A DNA stretch of 64,000 nucleotides from Takakia lepidozioides (GCA_030704615.1 CM060731.1:10416001-10480000); one strand, 5' to 3'; positions 47,547 through 59,543 are shown, counted from the stretch's first letter. Notes: generated by a model from the letters alone, not told the origin. Numbers and translations: made by a program.

Positions 47547-50500
47547 TCATCCCCTCATCCCCCCATCCTCCGAGCTCTGTGATGCATCGGTTGCACTATG
47601 CCTCTCAAAAATGTCGTCCTCTCCTTGGGGGATTGTCCACCTCACCTCCTGGGAATCTTCTGCCTCTTCTCCCCCACTTTCCTCAACAGAATCCAACACA
47701 AATCTACGAGCCCGACGGGCTCTAATAGCTGCTGCCTCCTCCCTCATCTTCATTTTCTTGAGGCTTGCCTCGTCTAAAATCTGCTGTACACGACTAGGTT
47801 CGGAACACCTCCTAATGGACACCGAAGCAAGCCGGGCAGCATAAGTAGGAAGGATGTAGTCCCTTTCCGGACTAGGCATGAATCCCCCCCTGGCAAAAAA
47901 AGGCACGTTCCTCCTGCCCATGAACTCCGGTGTAGACGTCCCTCCTGCCGTACTTGGCATCCTACAGTAAGAACAAATCCACTTCAAGAATGTCAATACC
48001 AGCAGAAGCAGAAAGGGTTTTCAATGAAATAAGAGAGCGAAGGGAGGTGCCTCACGAAATCTGGAGGCAACTTACAATGCGACCACTCACTCGTGCACCG
48101 GGGGCTCCTCGGCCTCGATCCCAACTTGTTCCTCCCCCTGCTCCTTCTCGGATTTTTCCTCATCCTCCGAGGATGCCTCTTCCTCTTTCGGCAGACGTTC
48201 AGCCGCTGCAAGTTCCGAGTTGTGGAGGGCAGTATCTGGCTCGAAGGCGAACACATGCATGTCGGACAACGTCCCTGCCCACATTGAAGCACCTGAGGAA
48301 CAAAGCGGGCAGTTAATAGCTTGCGGCATGCAATTGCAAATCGGGCCAGGGGACAAACTGAGAACGTGAAGGCTTACCCGTGCCGCATGTGAGGTCTAGA
48401 ATCCGCCCTTGGACATCCGAGCACGTCTCCATGAGGGTTTGGATGAAAGCAGGGCTCCGGGTCCGGCTGTACCGCCACGGTTTGCCTGTCTTTGTGTCCT
48501 TCAACATACTGGAGTGGGGCACATAGTTGTAGAGGACATCGTAGGTAACAGGGTCCATAGCGGCATCAACAAGACGACCGTCGTTGCGGAATTTGAACGT
48601 AGACCCTCTCTTCACAAAGCAATATGCCTCAAACACCAATGTCTGCACATCCAACAAAATAGGGATCAACTCCGGGATCTTGTTTAGATACACCACAATA
48701 TGAGGTGAATGCAATAGATTGATAACTTACACTTTGGCCCTCTATTCGTAACCCCTGTGTATTGATGCAGAACCATTTTATGAGGAGGACCGGGGTGACA
48801 TTTTTCGGTGTCCACCTTGCCACCGCATTCTCTGTGGTCTTCCCTCTGTGGCAAGGACAACCACACATCCACCGTCATCCAGAAGCATCCCCGCCAGCCC
48901 AAACCCGGCTTTCCAGTAGTCCTCAGTAAACCTGTTCCAGGTGGGCACACCATCCAAGCCCTCCAGCAGCTCCCCATCTGGAATGTTGAGGAGAATCATG
49001 TCGCAAGCTCTCTCCACCTCAACCCCCCCCCCCCCAGTGCTCTTGCAATCCGTGCTCACAGCCGTGAAGAATTCCATCATGGCTTCAAAACCAGGGGTGT
49101 CTTTAGGCTCTGTACCGGCAGCCCTCTTCTTGGCTTTCCCCTTCTGCTCCGCCAGAGACTTGATGTGTGCCACCTTCTTCGCCCTGGCAGCGAGAGCGTC
49201 AAGGAAGCTCTCATTGACGCATTGGATGATGGTTGGAGGTTCTAGCTTTGGCCTATGCGTAAATGTCACCGCCGAATACCGCCGTGTAGGCTCGCCCTCA
49301 AATGCCAACTTCTTGGCAGAGCCAGTCCCACTCCGAACTGACTTGGGAACCCGGACGACCGGTGACTGGGTAGCAGCAACAGCAGTCGCAGGACCTTGAA
49401 CAAAGTCGTCGTCCGAGTCACTCTCTTGGGTCCCCTCCTGCGCCTGCTCCGATGCCCCGATGGTTTTCTGTTTTTTGGTGTTACTGCACTCACCTGTTTC
49501 CTTGTCCTTTTCCTTTGGCCTTTACTCTTCTCATTCAATTTCTCCTGAATTCATGCCTGAGCAAGCTCTGCCGCTTTCCTGGAGTTCGCAAGCGCTTTTG
49601 CCTCTTTTGCGCCCAGCGGAGGCAGCGGAGCCCGGTTTCGTCGGGCCTCAGCATCCAACTTCAATTGAAACTTGGATGGGTCGAGCATGCCGGGCGGAAG
49701 GTCCACATACCAAGGGCAATCACGCAAATGTTCCAGATGCCACTCCTTCACAATATCGTCAGTGTACATGGAGTTAGCCCCAGGGTTCCTCCATGCCAGG
49801 AAGAATGGTGGCTCGAAAGAAAGATGACCTTTCTCCAAAAGGGAGAACTTGCAGTACCTGCATTCATGAAAAACACAATGAGGTCTCTGAACTGCAAATT
49901 CGGCACCATTTTCCCAGGTTGGGGCGGATCTGAGTGGGCCTAGAAATGGAAAAATGGCGCCGAATTTCGGTTTTCGGTGACTGCCACCCTAGGGACTTAG
50001 CCATCTTGGGAGCCCTGAACTGGAAATTCGGCGCCATTTTTCCCGGTTTGGCCCGAAGATGGCTGTCCCAGAACGGCAATAGGGCCTAGAAATGGAAAAA
50101 TGGCGCCGAATTTCCAGTTCAGGGCCAGCCACCCTAGGACTTAGCCATTTTCGGAGCCCTGACTGGAAATTCGGCGCCATTTTCCCAGGTCCGGCCCGAA
50201 AATGGCTAAGTCCCAGAACGGCAATAGGCCCAGAACTGGAAAAATGGCGCCGAATTTCCAGTTCAGGGCCAACCACCCTAGGCACTTAGCCATTTTCGGA
50301 GCCCTGACTGGAAATTCGGCGCCATTTTCCAAGGTCCGGCCCGAAAATGGCTAAGTCCCATATGCCTTGACTGGAAAAATGGAAAAATGGCGCCGAATTT
50401 CCAGTTCAGGGCCAGCCACCCTAGGGACTTAGCCATTTTCGGAGCCCTGATCTGGAAATTCGGCGAAAAATGCAAGGACTGAAAGGAAGGCATCGCGTAT

Positions 50501-52866
50501 GTACCTGTACAGAAGGCGCATTGCTGCTTTGTCCGCGTTCGGGCTGGTCGGTGAACTCGTGGCTCCGGCGGGCATGTGGTATCTCCCGAAAGAATAGGTC
50601 GGTTTTGTAGAGCAAAAAGTACCTCGTCACATAGTCGCGTAGGCTCTCTGCTGCAGGAGAAATCTCCATCTTGAACTGATGAGCTTGTGTGTCCAGCTGC
50701 TCTTGCGCATTCGTCGTCACCTGTGGAGATTCTCCATCAGATCGCATTGCTGAAAAAATACAATGAATCCACCCCCTACAAGAGTAGAAGCGCCAAACGA
50801 AGCGTGGGGAAGTACCTGAAACCACCAGTGTCATGCGGTTCATCCACATGTCGAATGTGGGGTCAGACAGTTTGTCCGGTTTGGGGAAGCTCCACATGTC
50901 CCTTGTACTTTGGGAACCATTCCAGATTTGGAGCCACCGGGTCTGTCCAACCACCCAGCATATTCGTAAGCGCCAAACACCACAAAAACGAGTTGTTGCC
51001 ACCACAATTTGGTTAAGAATGTATCACCTTTTCTGCACCATCCACACATGATGTGGCTAGACAATGGAGCTTCTCCAATGTCATCGTGGGCTTCAGAGTG
51101 AGGGAGTAGTGCTTCCCCACCTCCACCAGAAAGTCGGCACCAAGGGCGGGATCAGCTATGGCCACGTACTTTACCATCTGCGACTTGTACTTTATGCGGG
51201 CCCTCACCTCCGTAGCTTTGAGATATGATTCGAGTGCCGGGAGGGTTAGATTCTTCTCCTCTGACTCCATGTAGAACCTCCGCGCATGTGCCAAATCCTG
51301 CTGAATTTTCGTCTGTCAAGAATGCGCACATAAGATTAGAGATCCTGCTCAACACTTTTTCTTCTATTGGGGAGGAGAGACAGATTAGCTCAACAAAACA
51401 GTCAGGAGCTTTACCCGAAATATGTAGTCCACCATGGCATCCATGCTCAGCCTATACCAGGTTCTGTCTGCCTTTGCCTCTGACTTGTGCAGGAGGTCGG
51501 CATTGAGCGAATTGGCAAACTCTTGCACCCCCTGCTTCCCGACATCCTTCACTCGGAAGAGCATATGGGACAAGTTGGTGGCAATGAAGGCATTCTTAGT
51601 CACCGTGCAATGCCACATTTCCATCAAACAATTCTGAAATGGGAATTTATAACAAATATGAGGATTCGCAATGAAATGACTTAGAATCGGATGGGTCCAA
51701 AAGCAAGAGGCATTGTAACTTACGAGTTGATGTCCGCCATTGCAGCTTTGAGAAGACTGCAATCTTTGGGCCCCGCAACCTTCAGCACAACACACTCCAC
51801 GGCGAAATGCCAATCGAGTCGTTGGGGTGGCTTCGGCTATGTGCTCCATTCCATGCCAGGAGGCGATGATTGCCGTCCCACACGTAAAACATCTTTCCGG
51901 ACAAGTGCTGGAAAGAGGATCAGTAACAATCGCTCTCTCGAACTCCTCATTTCGCCTTTGCCAATGGGGACCCATTTGTCCACCTCATCGGAAGTGTGAG
52001 CACGGAAGCTCCGTGGTCGTTCTCAATGGAAACGTAAAACGCGGCAGACCCCATTCGATATCCATCCCGGAAAGAGAATTTCAGCTTGTCGTTATCGCCT
52101 GGGAGGGCAGGTCTCACCACCTGCAATGACACCAAGCGGCAAAGGGGAATTTGAAGCTTGGCCGGGTACACCATGCCCCCAGCACCCTGCCAATGTTTGT
52201 GGGTTGCCTCCAACATCTTGGCAGCGGCGGCCAACTTCATATCCGCCTCCGACATGACGTCTGCTGCAGAGGGGTTCTCCGGCAACCCACCAGGACCGCC
52301 AAATCCAGCCTGTATGCTGCGGGTTTGGGGCCTGGGGATGTCCGGGAGGATGTCATCCTAGTCAGAAAGCTCAGTGTCGTCCTCCTCAACATGGTGAACC
52401 ACCGGCAAAACCACCTCGAGCACTCTCCCTGTCTCTACTGCCATCTCCCGGCTTCACCTCGAACTTGCACAATCCGTGCTCTTTGTGGTGTTCTTTCCTC
52501 TCCTCCACTCTCCACCGTATGGGTAATTGCAGGGGTTGCTCTTGTCCGCGATGGTGTAACCGGTGTGTTACTGCCTCTTTGTGGTGTCTTGGAGGGATCC
52601 ACCGTCTCTGTGCGTCCCTCGCTTACATTGGCATCTGTCATTTGGGCACCCCTGGCCTCTTCAATGGCCTTTTCTCTTTCCTCCTGGCTAGCCTTCTGTC
52701 TCGCCTGTTCTTTTGCCCTCTCACGGGCTTTCTGTTTCTTACTAGGGCTAGCAGCAGGGAGCCCTCCAGGGACGACCACCTTTGATTGAGGAGAAGGAAC
52801 ACCCTTGCGCGCACTGCTCACTCCCCCCTCCGCAGCCCGTGACGGCTCTCTCGCCGGGGATTGCAT
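47547..52866 (-). pseudogene. Methyltransferase-like element gene, copy 2 (long, broken)
   Basis: Exons readable leftward: a charged N-terminal exon 52435-52866; about 51947-52285; about 51724-51940 with a Cys-rich CFTCGT..CCAEGCG segment; 51415-51633; 51028-51312; about 50825-51010 (WSFPKPDKLSDPTFDMW); 50505-50755 (LFFREIPHARR); then 49857 leftward to about 48731; 48378-48642; 48091-48292; 47547-47961. The methyltransferase-like parts are DMILLNIPDGELLEG with LLDDGGCVVVLA, then GKPWRYSRTRSPAFIQTLME, GRILDLTCGTG joined across an intron to ASMWAG, and VFAFEPD, where an acidic residue after strand 2 would bind SAM. The C-terminus matches copy 1 (PFFARGGF). Frameshifts near 48855, 50545 and 50895 and a TGA at about 49552 make it non-functional as read. 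Confidence 0.6.
49880..50470. repeat. Tandem, inverted-repeat-rich array in an intron of copy 2
   Basis: About three units of roughly 190 bp alternate AAATTCGGCGCCATTTT with its inverted form AAAATGGCGCCGAATTTCC, separated by GGGACTTAGCCATTTT(C)GG and CCGAAAATGGCTAAGTCCC, also inverted relative to each other. RNA from either strand would fold into long hairpins. It fills the intron between 49857 and 50505. Confidence 0.8.
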
Positions 52867-53829
52867 GTGCTTAGCTTTCTTCTTATTCTTTGCGTGGCGG
52901 GCCCTACTGCATGTGCATCAACAACCTCCATTGCCGGATCTGCCTGTCCTCACGTCCTCACGCCCTTCACCTGCCATGCCGCCTGCCACCAACCTCCCCA
53001 ATGCCTATTCTGTCGTACCCTTGCTGCAGGTCCCCGTCCCACCAACAAAAAGGTGAAGTTTGCCCTCTCGCCCCAAGTTGGGCGATTCAAACATGTGATG
53101 AGTTGGAGCGGTCGATGATACCACCAGCGTGCCGGGCTCGTGTCACTCTGTCATTCCCAAAATCGTCAGAACCAACATCGGGCCCAAAACCAGCATCGCA
53201 ACGAGCGCGCAACCACCATAGCAACAATCGTGGAACAACAATGAAAACAAAACAAGTTTAGGAAGTATGGAGTGCCATGGAACAACAATGAAAACAAATC
53301 CAACCAATGCCTAGAATGACATGCACAAGCAGCCTTCTCCAGAGCTGCCGGCTTTGCACACGCATTGCAAACTATCTAAGGTTCACTCAACCGGTAATAT
53401 GAAACACGATGAACAAATGATCACGAATTCCATAAGACGGGAAAACAGGGTGAAATGTTTTGAAGGCACTTCATCTTCTCAGCTCAGCATGGATTTCCTT
53501 AATTTTTTAACCACTCAGACCTTGATCATTCTTCGCAACAGCTGCTGCTTTTGCGATGCAGCCATACGCTTCCAGCGATGCCAGGATGAAGATGCAAAAA
53601 CAAAGCGAAATAACAAAGCGAAAGCGAAAGCGAACAAAGCGAAAGCAGAAGTGGCTTGCCTGAGAGTACTCGGCTTCAGTTGGCGCGGGTTGTGAGCAAG
53701 ACACTGGACTGGAATTTGCTGGAGCTTAAGTTGGCCATGCGAGAGATTGGCCGTCGTCCGTAGTACAAAGCTTTCAACTTCCGCCGCGGTCTGGATGTGA
53801 GGTCTCTCTCAAGAGAGCCACATCGTAGC
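52867..53829. other. Region upstream of copy 2, no supported gene
   Basis: The first part may still hold an N-terminal exon of copy 2, since a minus-strand reading with VTRARHAGGIIDRSN near 53130 looks coding-like. Bases 53600-53645 hold a short GCGAAA/ACAAA simple repeat. The rest shows nothing I can name. Confidence 0.35.
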
Positions 53830-53885
53830 TACGGCGTGAGCCCAGCCGCGTGAGCTGAGCTCACGCTTCAAGGAAGCGTGAGCGG
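53830..53885. repeat. GTGAGC repeats with a GTGAGCTGAGCTCAC palindrome
   Basis: Several TGAGC words and one perfect 15-bp palindromic core stand here. They resemble the CATGAGC ends at 37412 and 47305 and could mark the right end of the copy 2 element. Confidence 0.4.
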
Positions 53886-54200
53886 CACAAATCTGCTGGA
53901 GAAGCAGGTCCTATAGGCGAGGGTTGCAAGAAGAGGGCCTATTACCGTGGACAAAACAAAGGGGGCCACCATGCACCATGTCTGCAATGCCTGCACAAAA
54001 AGAGGAATATGAAAATATGGCAGAATTGAGCTCAGAATGATTGACACACTTTATTTCAATTCACAGATAGACGCTTACAATGAATGGCATGTGCATTTGC
54101 CCTGGTTCCGTGAATGAAATGTATGTGTTTGTCCTAAATGCAAAGTCTTCACACGGTAACCTGGAAACCAGCATGGGAAGCGGGCATGGCTCGTATGTGT
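53886..54200. other. No gene recognised
   Basis: This gap lies between the TGAGC-rich boundary and the C-terminal exon of the MULE transposase. It is probably the 3' non-coding arm of the latter. Confidence 0.35.
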
Positions 54201-57200
54201 TCAAAGAGAATTTGGCGGAGCCCTACGTGAGGTGTCCCGCTGCAGAAGGGTGATGACTTCTCCGTAGCCTAGTGTGGGGTGAATGAATTGGTCTCTCTTA
54301 CCGTTGCAACACATAATTACAAGATATAATGTAATATTGATGCTTGCAGGGACCCACTTCCCTCTCATGCCGAGAGCGCCCTCACGCATCGTTACAAAAT
54401 CCGGACAAGTGCAAGTAGGGAAATTCCCCACGGTAACCTGATATTCTTTGCCATGAAGAAACTGAGCCAATAAAACAGCACTGTGTAAATCCGTTCATAC
54501 CCCGGGGCAGGGACTTCGGTGATACGAGCCACCCGAGCCTGCAAAATTCTAGCCGATTCCATCTTGCATTCGTGATCTGCACCCGAAGCGATACGGCGCA
54601 CTGTTTTTCCATCTCTTTTTGTTGGGGGGGAGTCGGCACCGGGTGGAGGCATTGCCGGAGCTTGTGGCACATCTGTGCCGACAGTGCACAAGGGCACCAC
54701 TCGGGATCGTGCAAGACAAAACCCTCCCTCCTCCAGCATGCTTATCTCGGTTTGTGACAGCGACGTCCCAAGTTTCACAGGCCAAATTGCGGGGGGAGGG
54801 GGTTTCATTATCACCGAAGGACGAACTGTTCCCTTGACGCATCGTGCCATATCGTCTCTGGCAGAACCAGAACTTGTGGTCCTTTGACTCCCACTATGAT
54901 AAGGTCGGAACAACCCTGTGAATGTTGGAGCTGGAGTCCCCATGGAGCCTTTGCATATTTTTTTGATTTGCATTTCTTGAAAGAGGGGTCCGAATTGCCA
55001 TGCAAGCAACTCTAGATCCTGGTGGGGTGCGTTCTATATGCCACTCACTATCAATGCAATCAGATTCCTGCACCATGGCCACCACTCCTCCAATGGGGAT
55101 TCCTGCTGCTGTGCTTGCATGTTCTGCACCTGCTCCACAGGAGGAGGACCCACCTGGGAAAGGGCCGGCACACGACTTAGTCTGCACTGGAGACACCTTT
55201 GGCACAGAGAAATTGACCCTGTCTGGGCGATGGAAATCTCCATCTGACCCTGGAAGAGTGTTCAATTTCCTTTTGCATGATCCAAATCTTTCCTCACCTT
55301 CCAAATGAGGGAGCCTGGATTGCAAAGGGGAGCCTTCAGTGCACCTGTTCAGAGCTCTGGCCATCTTGGATGGGTCTCCGGACCTCGCAGCCCTAGCATC
55401 AACAAAGTCGTACCGGGGCCCTGCCTCCACCCGTCCCATCAAAATTGCAGTACCTGGTTTGTTGTGTAAGTGCCCGCACCATGTCATCAGCACTGGCCAC
55501 ATACTCCCCGAACCAAACACGCGCCGCACTGCATTGAAATTTGCCTGTGCACTATCAGCCATGAAGCCCGCAAAATTTGTGTTCTGTATTCCATTGCGCT
55601 GCATGACGGCCAGGAGCAAATTCCACATGAGCATCTGGGATTCAGTGTCCTCCGACTGCATATCATAAATTGCTATTGAGAGCACACGTTGGTACGCTGG
55701 ATCATACACATGGCACGCCATGGTTGTCCAACCCTTCAACCGTTGCAGTGATCAAACATCAACCAACATTTAGCCAAATCTCCTCCAGGTTGCATTCGGC
55801 GGACAATGCTCACACCACTGCCTTCGCCCACTGCGGACATCTTGAACAAATACACCTTGGATGAGCCCTGGCCAGGGAAGATACTGTTTTGAATGAATTC
55901 ATAGCGACTTCTCCGTTTGAGGTCCATAATGTTGTCCATGAATCCAGCAGTGCCTGTGCCGACTCTGAGTGCATTCACCTGGTTTCGAATATTGGGAGAG
56001 CTCAACACGGAGAAATGGTCCATCACTGCATCAAGCAAATCTGCATCCAGCATTGGTTGTGTCGAAGCCCATTCACCCAATATGTGTTTTTCCAGGAAAG
56101 CCTTGCTAGCTGCAAGCGCTATAGGAGAAGGTGTTGCACAAGGGGCATTGTGTAACTCCTGCTTCAGCAGATTTCTAGCGATGTCCACGCTATCCCTGCA
56201 ATTCCTTTGGACACAGATGCTCGTGTGCACCCATGAATGTAGGCACGAGTCATTGTCTTGCATCGGGTGCCACCTGGTACATACGAGCGTGGCACACAGA
56301 AACACAGGACGGGGAAAGTTTGCAGAAACCTGCACACAAAAGTATTGGTCTTGGGAGGGCAAGTCCTGGGGTGAAAGGATTCAAGGGCACACCTTCCCAC
56401 ACTTTTGTTTGGTTGAGCGTTGTTTCTCAGGCGAGGGCAAGATATATTCAAGCACTTGCAATGCCCAACGCAAACCGACCTTCGAAATTTCAATCCAATG
56501 TCGTTGTGGATGTTTGACGTTTTTGTCCTGCACCAGGGGTGTCCGTCATGTTTTTTGTCTATGCCCTGCAGAAGCCCAGTCAGTCCATTTGAAGACGTGG
56601 GAGGGTTGAGCTCAAACAAGATGTCCCCATCAAACTGCTGGCACGTATTGAAACCCGCTGCACACGAAGGGGACCCAATCAACAAAACGCAGCTCGCTCT
56701 TGCACCCAGGCACCCCTGCGAGGGCTTTCAATTTTGGAATGACACTCGTTATCTCTTGCAATTCGGATTCATCCAAGAATGGAGTGCACTGGCAGAGGAA
56801 TCTCAGAAACATCCTCCGAGGACGAGTCTGAAAGAGTCACGAATGTAGTGGATGTGCTCACCTCTTGTTTCACATGAACTGTGCCCTTTTGCTGCACGAC
56901 CGATGCTACAGTTCCAGGGGTATTGACTGATCCTGCTGATTGTCTTCTCTCTTTTCCAAGGACACGGTATGTGCCTGGAAGGACTCTCCACTTTCTTCCA
57001 CACTTGCCAACCAATGGTTTCTCCAAATGTCCAGAATCCAAAATTCCCATCCTCGTCATACACCTCTTTTGAACAAGCAAAGGAACCCAATTCCAGTGGG
57101 AACACTGTAACCAGCTCATCCTCATGAACAACTGCAAACCCATCGTCGTCTGCAGTGGCAGTCAGTGGAAGACTACTTGCATTGGAATGAAATCGGGCTA

Positions 57201-57222
57201 GTCTATCTCTCTCCCTGGACAT
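54201..57222 (-). pseudogene. MULE-type transposase with WRKY/GCM1-like and SWIM zinc modules
   Basis: Reading leftward from an ATG at 57222: an N-terminal part with DEDGNFGFWTFGETIGWQVW and a Ser/Asp-rich stretch; a zinc module with KHDGHPWCRTKTSN and CVGHCKCLN (about 56.4-56.55 kb), like the WRKY-GCM1 fold; a transposase core whose first Asp lies in MFDHCN (about 55.75 kb) and second in GFMADSAQANFNAVRRVFG (about 55.55 kb), followed by WCGHLH, the C-x2-H pattern of Mutator-like enzymes; and a C-terminal SWIM finger with FPTCTCPDF (about 54.4 kb). Frameshifts occur at about 57000 and at about 55740, between the first Asp and the next strand, and the third catalytic acid was not located. Terminal inverted repeats were not found. 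Confidence 0.7.
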
Positions 57223-58610
57223 GTTTTCCTACACTGACCGAAACTTTCGATTCACAACGGAATCCCCGAACTGATAGCCCGCAATTCTCGAAAGGGGATC
57301 CCACCAAAAAAAATTGAGGTCAACAAGGGTAGCACTAACCCAAAGGCTGCGGGCGATGCATCAAAAGGATGCAGGAATGACATGCACTGAACTTCGCAGA
57401 CAACCACGCTGAGAGACACCAACTAGAAAAACTGTTTTCAAATACAGGAGCCACAAGAAGCCGTGCTGTTTTTGGATGAAAAACAAATCCTGAACATGAC
57501 ATGAAACCATCCTTTATGGAAAGACGACAACAACCCTGGAGAGCAGTAAACAGGAAGACCCCGAATGTAATGAGGTTGTGCCGTGCCAGAATAGCACAGC
57601 ACAAACACTGACACTCCAAGAGTCACCTCGCACGGATGTGTGCAACACAAGATCATTTCCGACACAACCCTTTATACCGAATGACCCCAGGCGACGATGA
57701 CGGCAAAATGCAAAGCACAGGGCAGGCAGTACGACACACGTGGATGCATATGTGAAGCACAACATTTATGGCGAATCTGCAAGAACTGCTCCAAATTGAA
57801 CTAGCATTAGATTTCTACGGCACTTCCGAATTTGAAAACCATGTAAGAAGGCTGCCATATATTGGCAGGCGGCGAAGTACATCTGACATATATCACAAGT
57901 ACATGCAACGGATGTACATATTTCTAACACTTTATTCTTGAATAATACAAAGACGCCGAAATGGATGAATTCCGTTCGCACACAATAACAACACCCGCAT
58001 CCAAATACGGTTGACAATGTCCAATTTTGATTTTGGTTACATGCAATAGCAACCCTGTTGCAAACGTCAAACTGGAGAGCTCTAGAGGCATCGTGGGGGA
58101 GCCCTTGTTTCCAGCGGAGGAGAGAGAGGAAGTCATTATACTTCACGAGCTCTAGAAACAGGAATAGAGCCAGATATAAAATGAGGATGGAAAAGTGGCC
58201 GAAGAGGAAAAGGCGGAGAAGAAGAGGGCAAAGAGCAAAGTTCGGCGATGGAAGAGCAGGAATCCGGAGAAGAACAGCAGCTTGCCATAGTTCCAAGAAC
58301 AGATGAGGAGGACACTGCATCCGAGGGAGAGGCAGACGCCGAAGATGATGTGACGCTGGCCTCACGAAGAACCTAGGAGTGGAAGAGAGGATGGGGAGAT
58401 GCTCCAGAACATGAGAGGCGTGGAGAGCAGTCCGAAGCGCAAAGGGTCCCCGGCGATTGGGGAGTCTTCTGGAGCAGCCAAAAAAAAGGTTCAATCTTGA
58501 AACCCACCTTTGTGCTTCATTGTTGATGTGAACCCAAGTTGAGATTCTATTTCGATATGAACATAGTCTACACCGGCATCTATGCCAGGTTGCATCAACG
58601 CGAACAAGAA
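57223..58610. other. Flank between the MULE gene and the palindromic satellite
   Basis: A 295-codon open frame (57766-58653, minus) fills much of this stretch. It is rich in Cys, Leu and His without a domain pattern, and its first codons are the first satellite palindrome, so I treat it as chance. Nothing else is supported. Confidence 0.45.
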
Positions 58611-59543
58611 GCTCAAACAGTGTGCATTGACGCACAATGTTTGAGCCTTCCATTTTGCTGGCTTGTTGATGTGCGAAACGGCCAAATTGGGGAACTACGG
58701 CAGGTTAAATCCACCACGAATTGGATGCTGAAACAGTGTGCGTTGACGCACACTGTTTGAGCCCCGCATTTTACTTGGTTGATGGTGTGAAAGAACGGCC
58801 AGATAGGGCCACTATGCCCGGTTCAATTCTCCACTATTTGGCAGCTCAAACAGTGTGCGTTGGCGCACACTGTTTGAGCCCACCTTGTCATGTTTTTCAT
58901 CTGAAAAACGGCCACAAACGGCATGAATTGAGGATCAATCATCACTTACATGGCAGCTCAAACAGTGTGCGTCAACGCACACTGTTTGAGTTCACATTGT
59001 CATTGCCTTTGTCATCTGAAAATCGGCCACATAGGGTATGAATTTGAGGATCAATCATCACTTACCTGACAACTCAAACAGTGTGCGTTGGCGCACACTG
59101 TTTGAGCTACCCTTATCATTGCCTTTTTCATTTGAAAATCGGCCACATAGGGCATGTCTCTGAGGATCAATGAACACTTATCTGGCAGCTCAAACAGTGT
59201 GCGTTGCCGCACACTGTTTGAGTACACCTTGTCACTGTTTTTCCCTGTGAAATTCGGCAATACATGGCATGTCTCTGAGGTTCAATGAACACTTACTTGG
59301 CAGCTCAAACAGTGTGCGTCAACGCACACTGTTTGAGCTCACCATGTCATTGCCTTTGTCATCTGAAAATCGGCCACATAGGGTTTGTATTTGAGGATCA
59401 ATCATCACTTACCTGGCAGCTCAAACAGTGTGCGTTGCCGCACACTGTTTGAACACACCTTGTCACTGTTTTCCCCTGTGAAATTCGGCAATACCGGGCA
59501 TGTCTCTGAGGTTCAATGAACACTTACCTGGTAGCTCAAAGAG
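58611..59543. repeat. 116-bp satellite, each unit with a 36-bp palindrome
   Basis: Palindromes start at 58611, 58727, 58844, 58956, 59072, 59188, 59303, 59419 and, cut short, 59534. Each has arms GCTCAAACAGTGTGCGT and its exact complement around a 2-bp centre. Between them lie related sequences of about 80 bp with CATAGGG(C/T)ATG and GAGGATCAATCATCAC. The first unit is the most diverged. The last is cut after 10 bases by an LTR. Confidence 0.92.

Noticed and set aside
53321-53695. 124-codon plus-strand frame ending in a Lys/Ala-rich repeat
   Set aside because: The second half is a GCGAAA-type simple repeat and the first half has no protein signature.
57766-58653. Long 295-codon minus-strand open frame
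   Set aside because: Composition is odd (Cys, Leu and His rich), there is no domain pattern, and it begins inside a satellite palindrome. Treated as chance.
58611-59543. Regularly spaced palindromic repeats resembling a CRISPR array
   Set aside because: The inter-palindrome stretches are copies of each other, not unique spacers, the genome is eukaryotic and no cas-like gene is near. It is a satellite.
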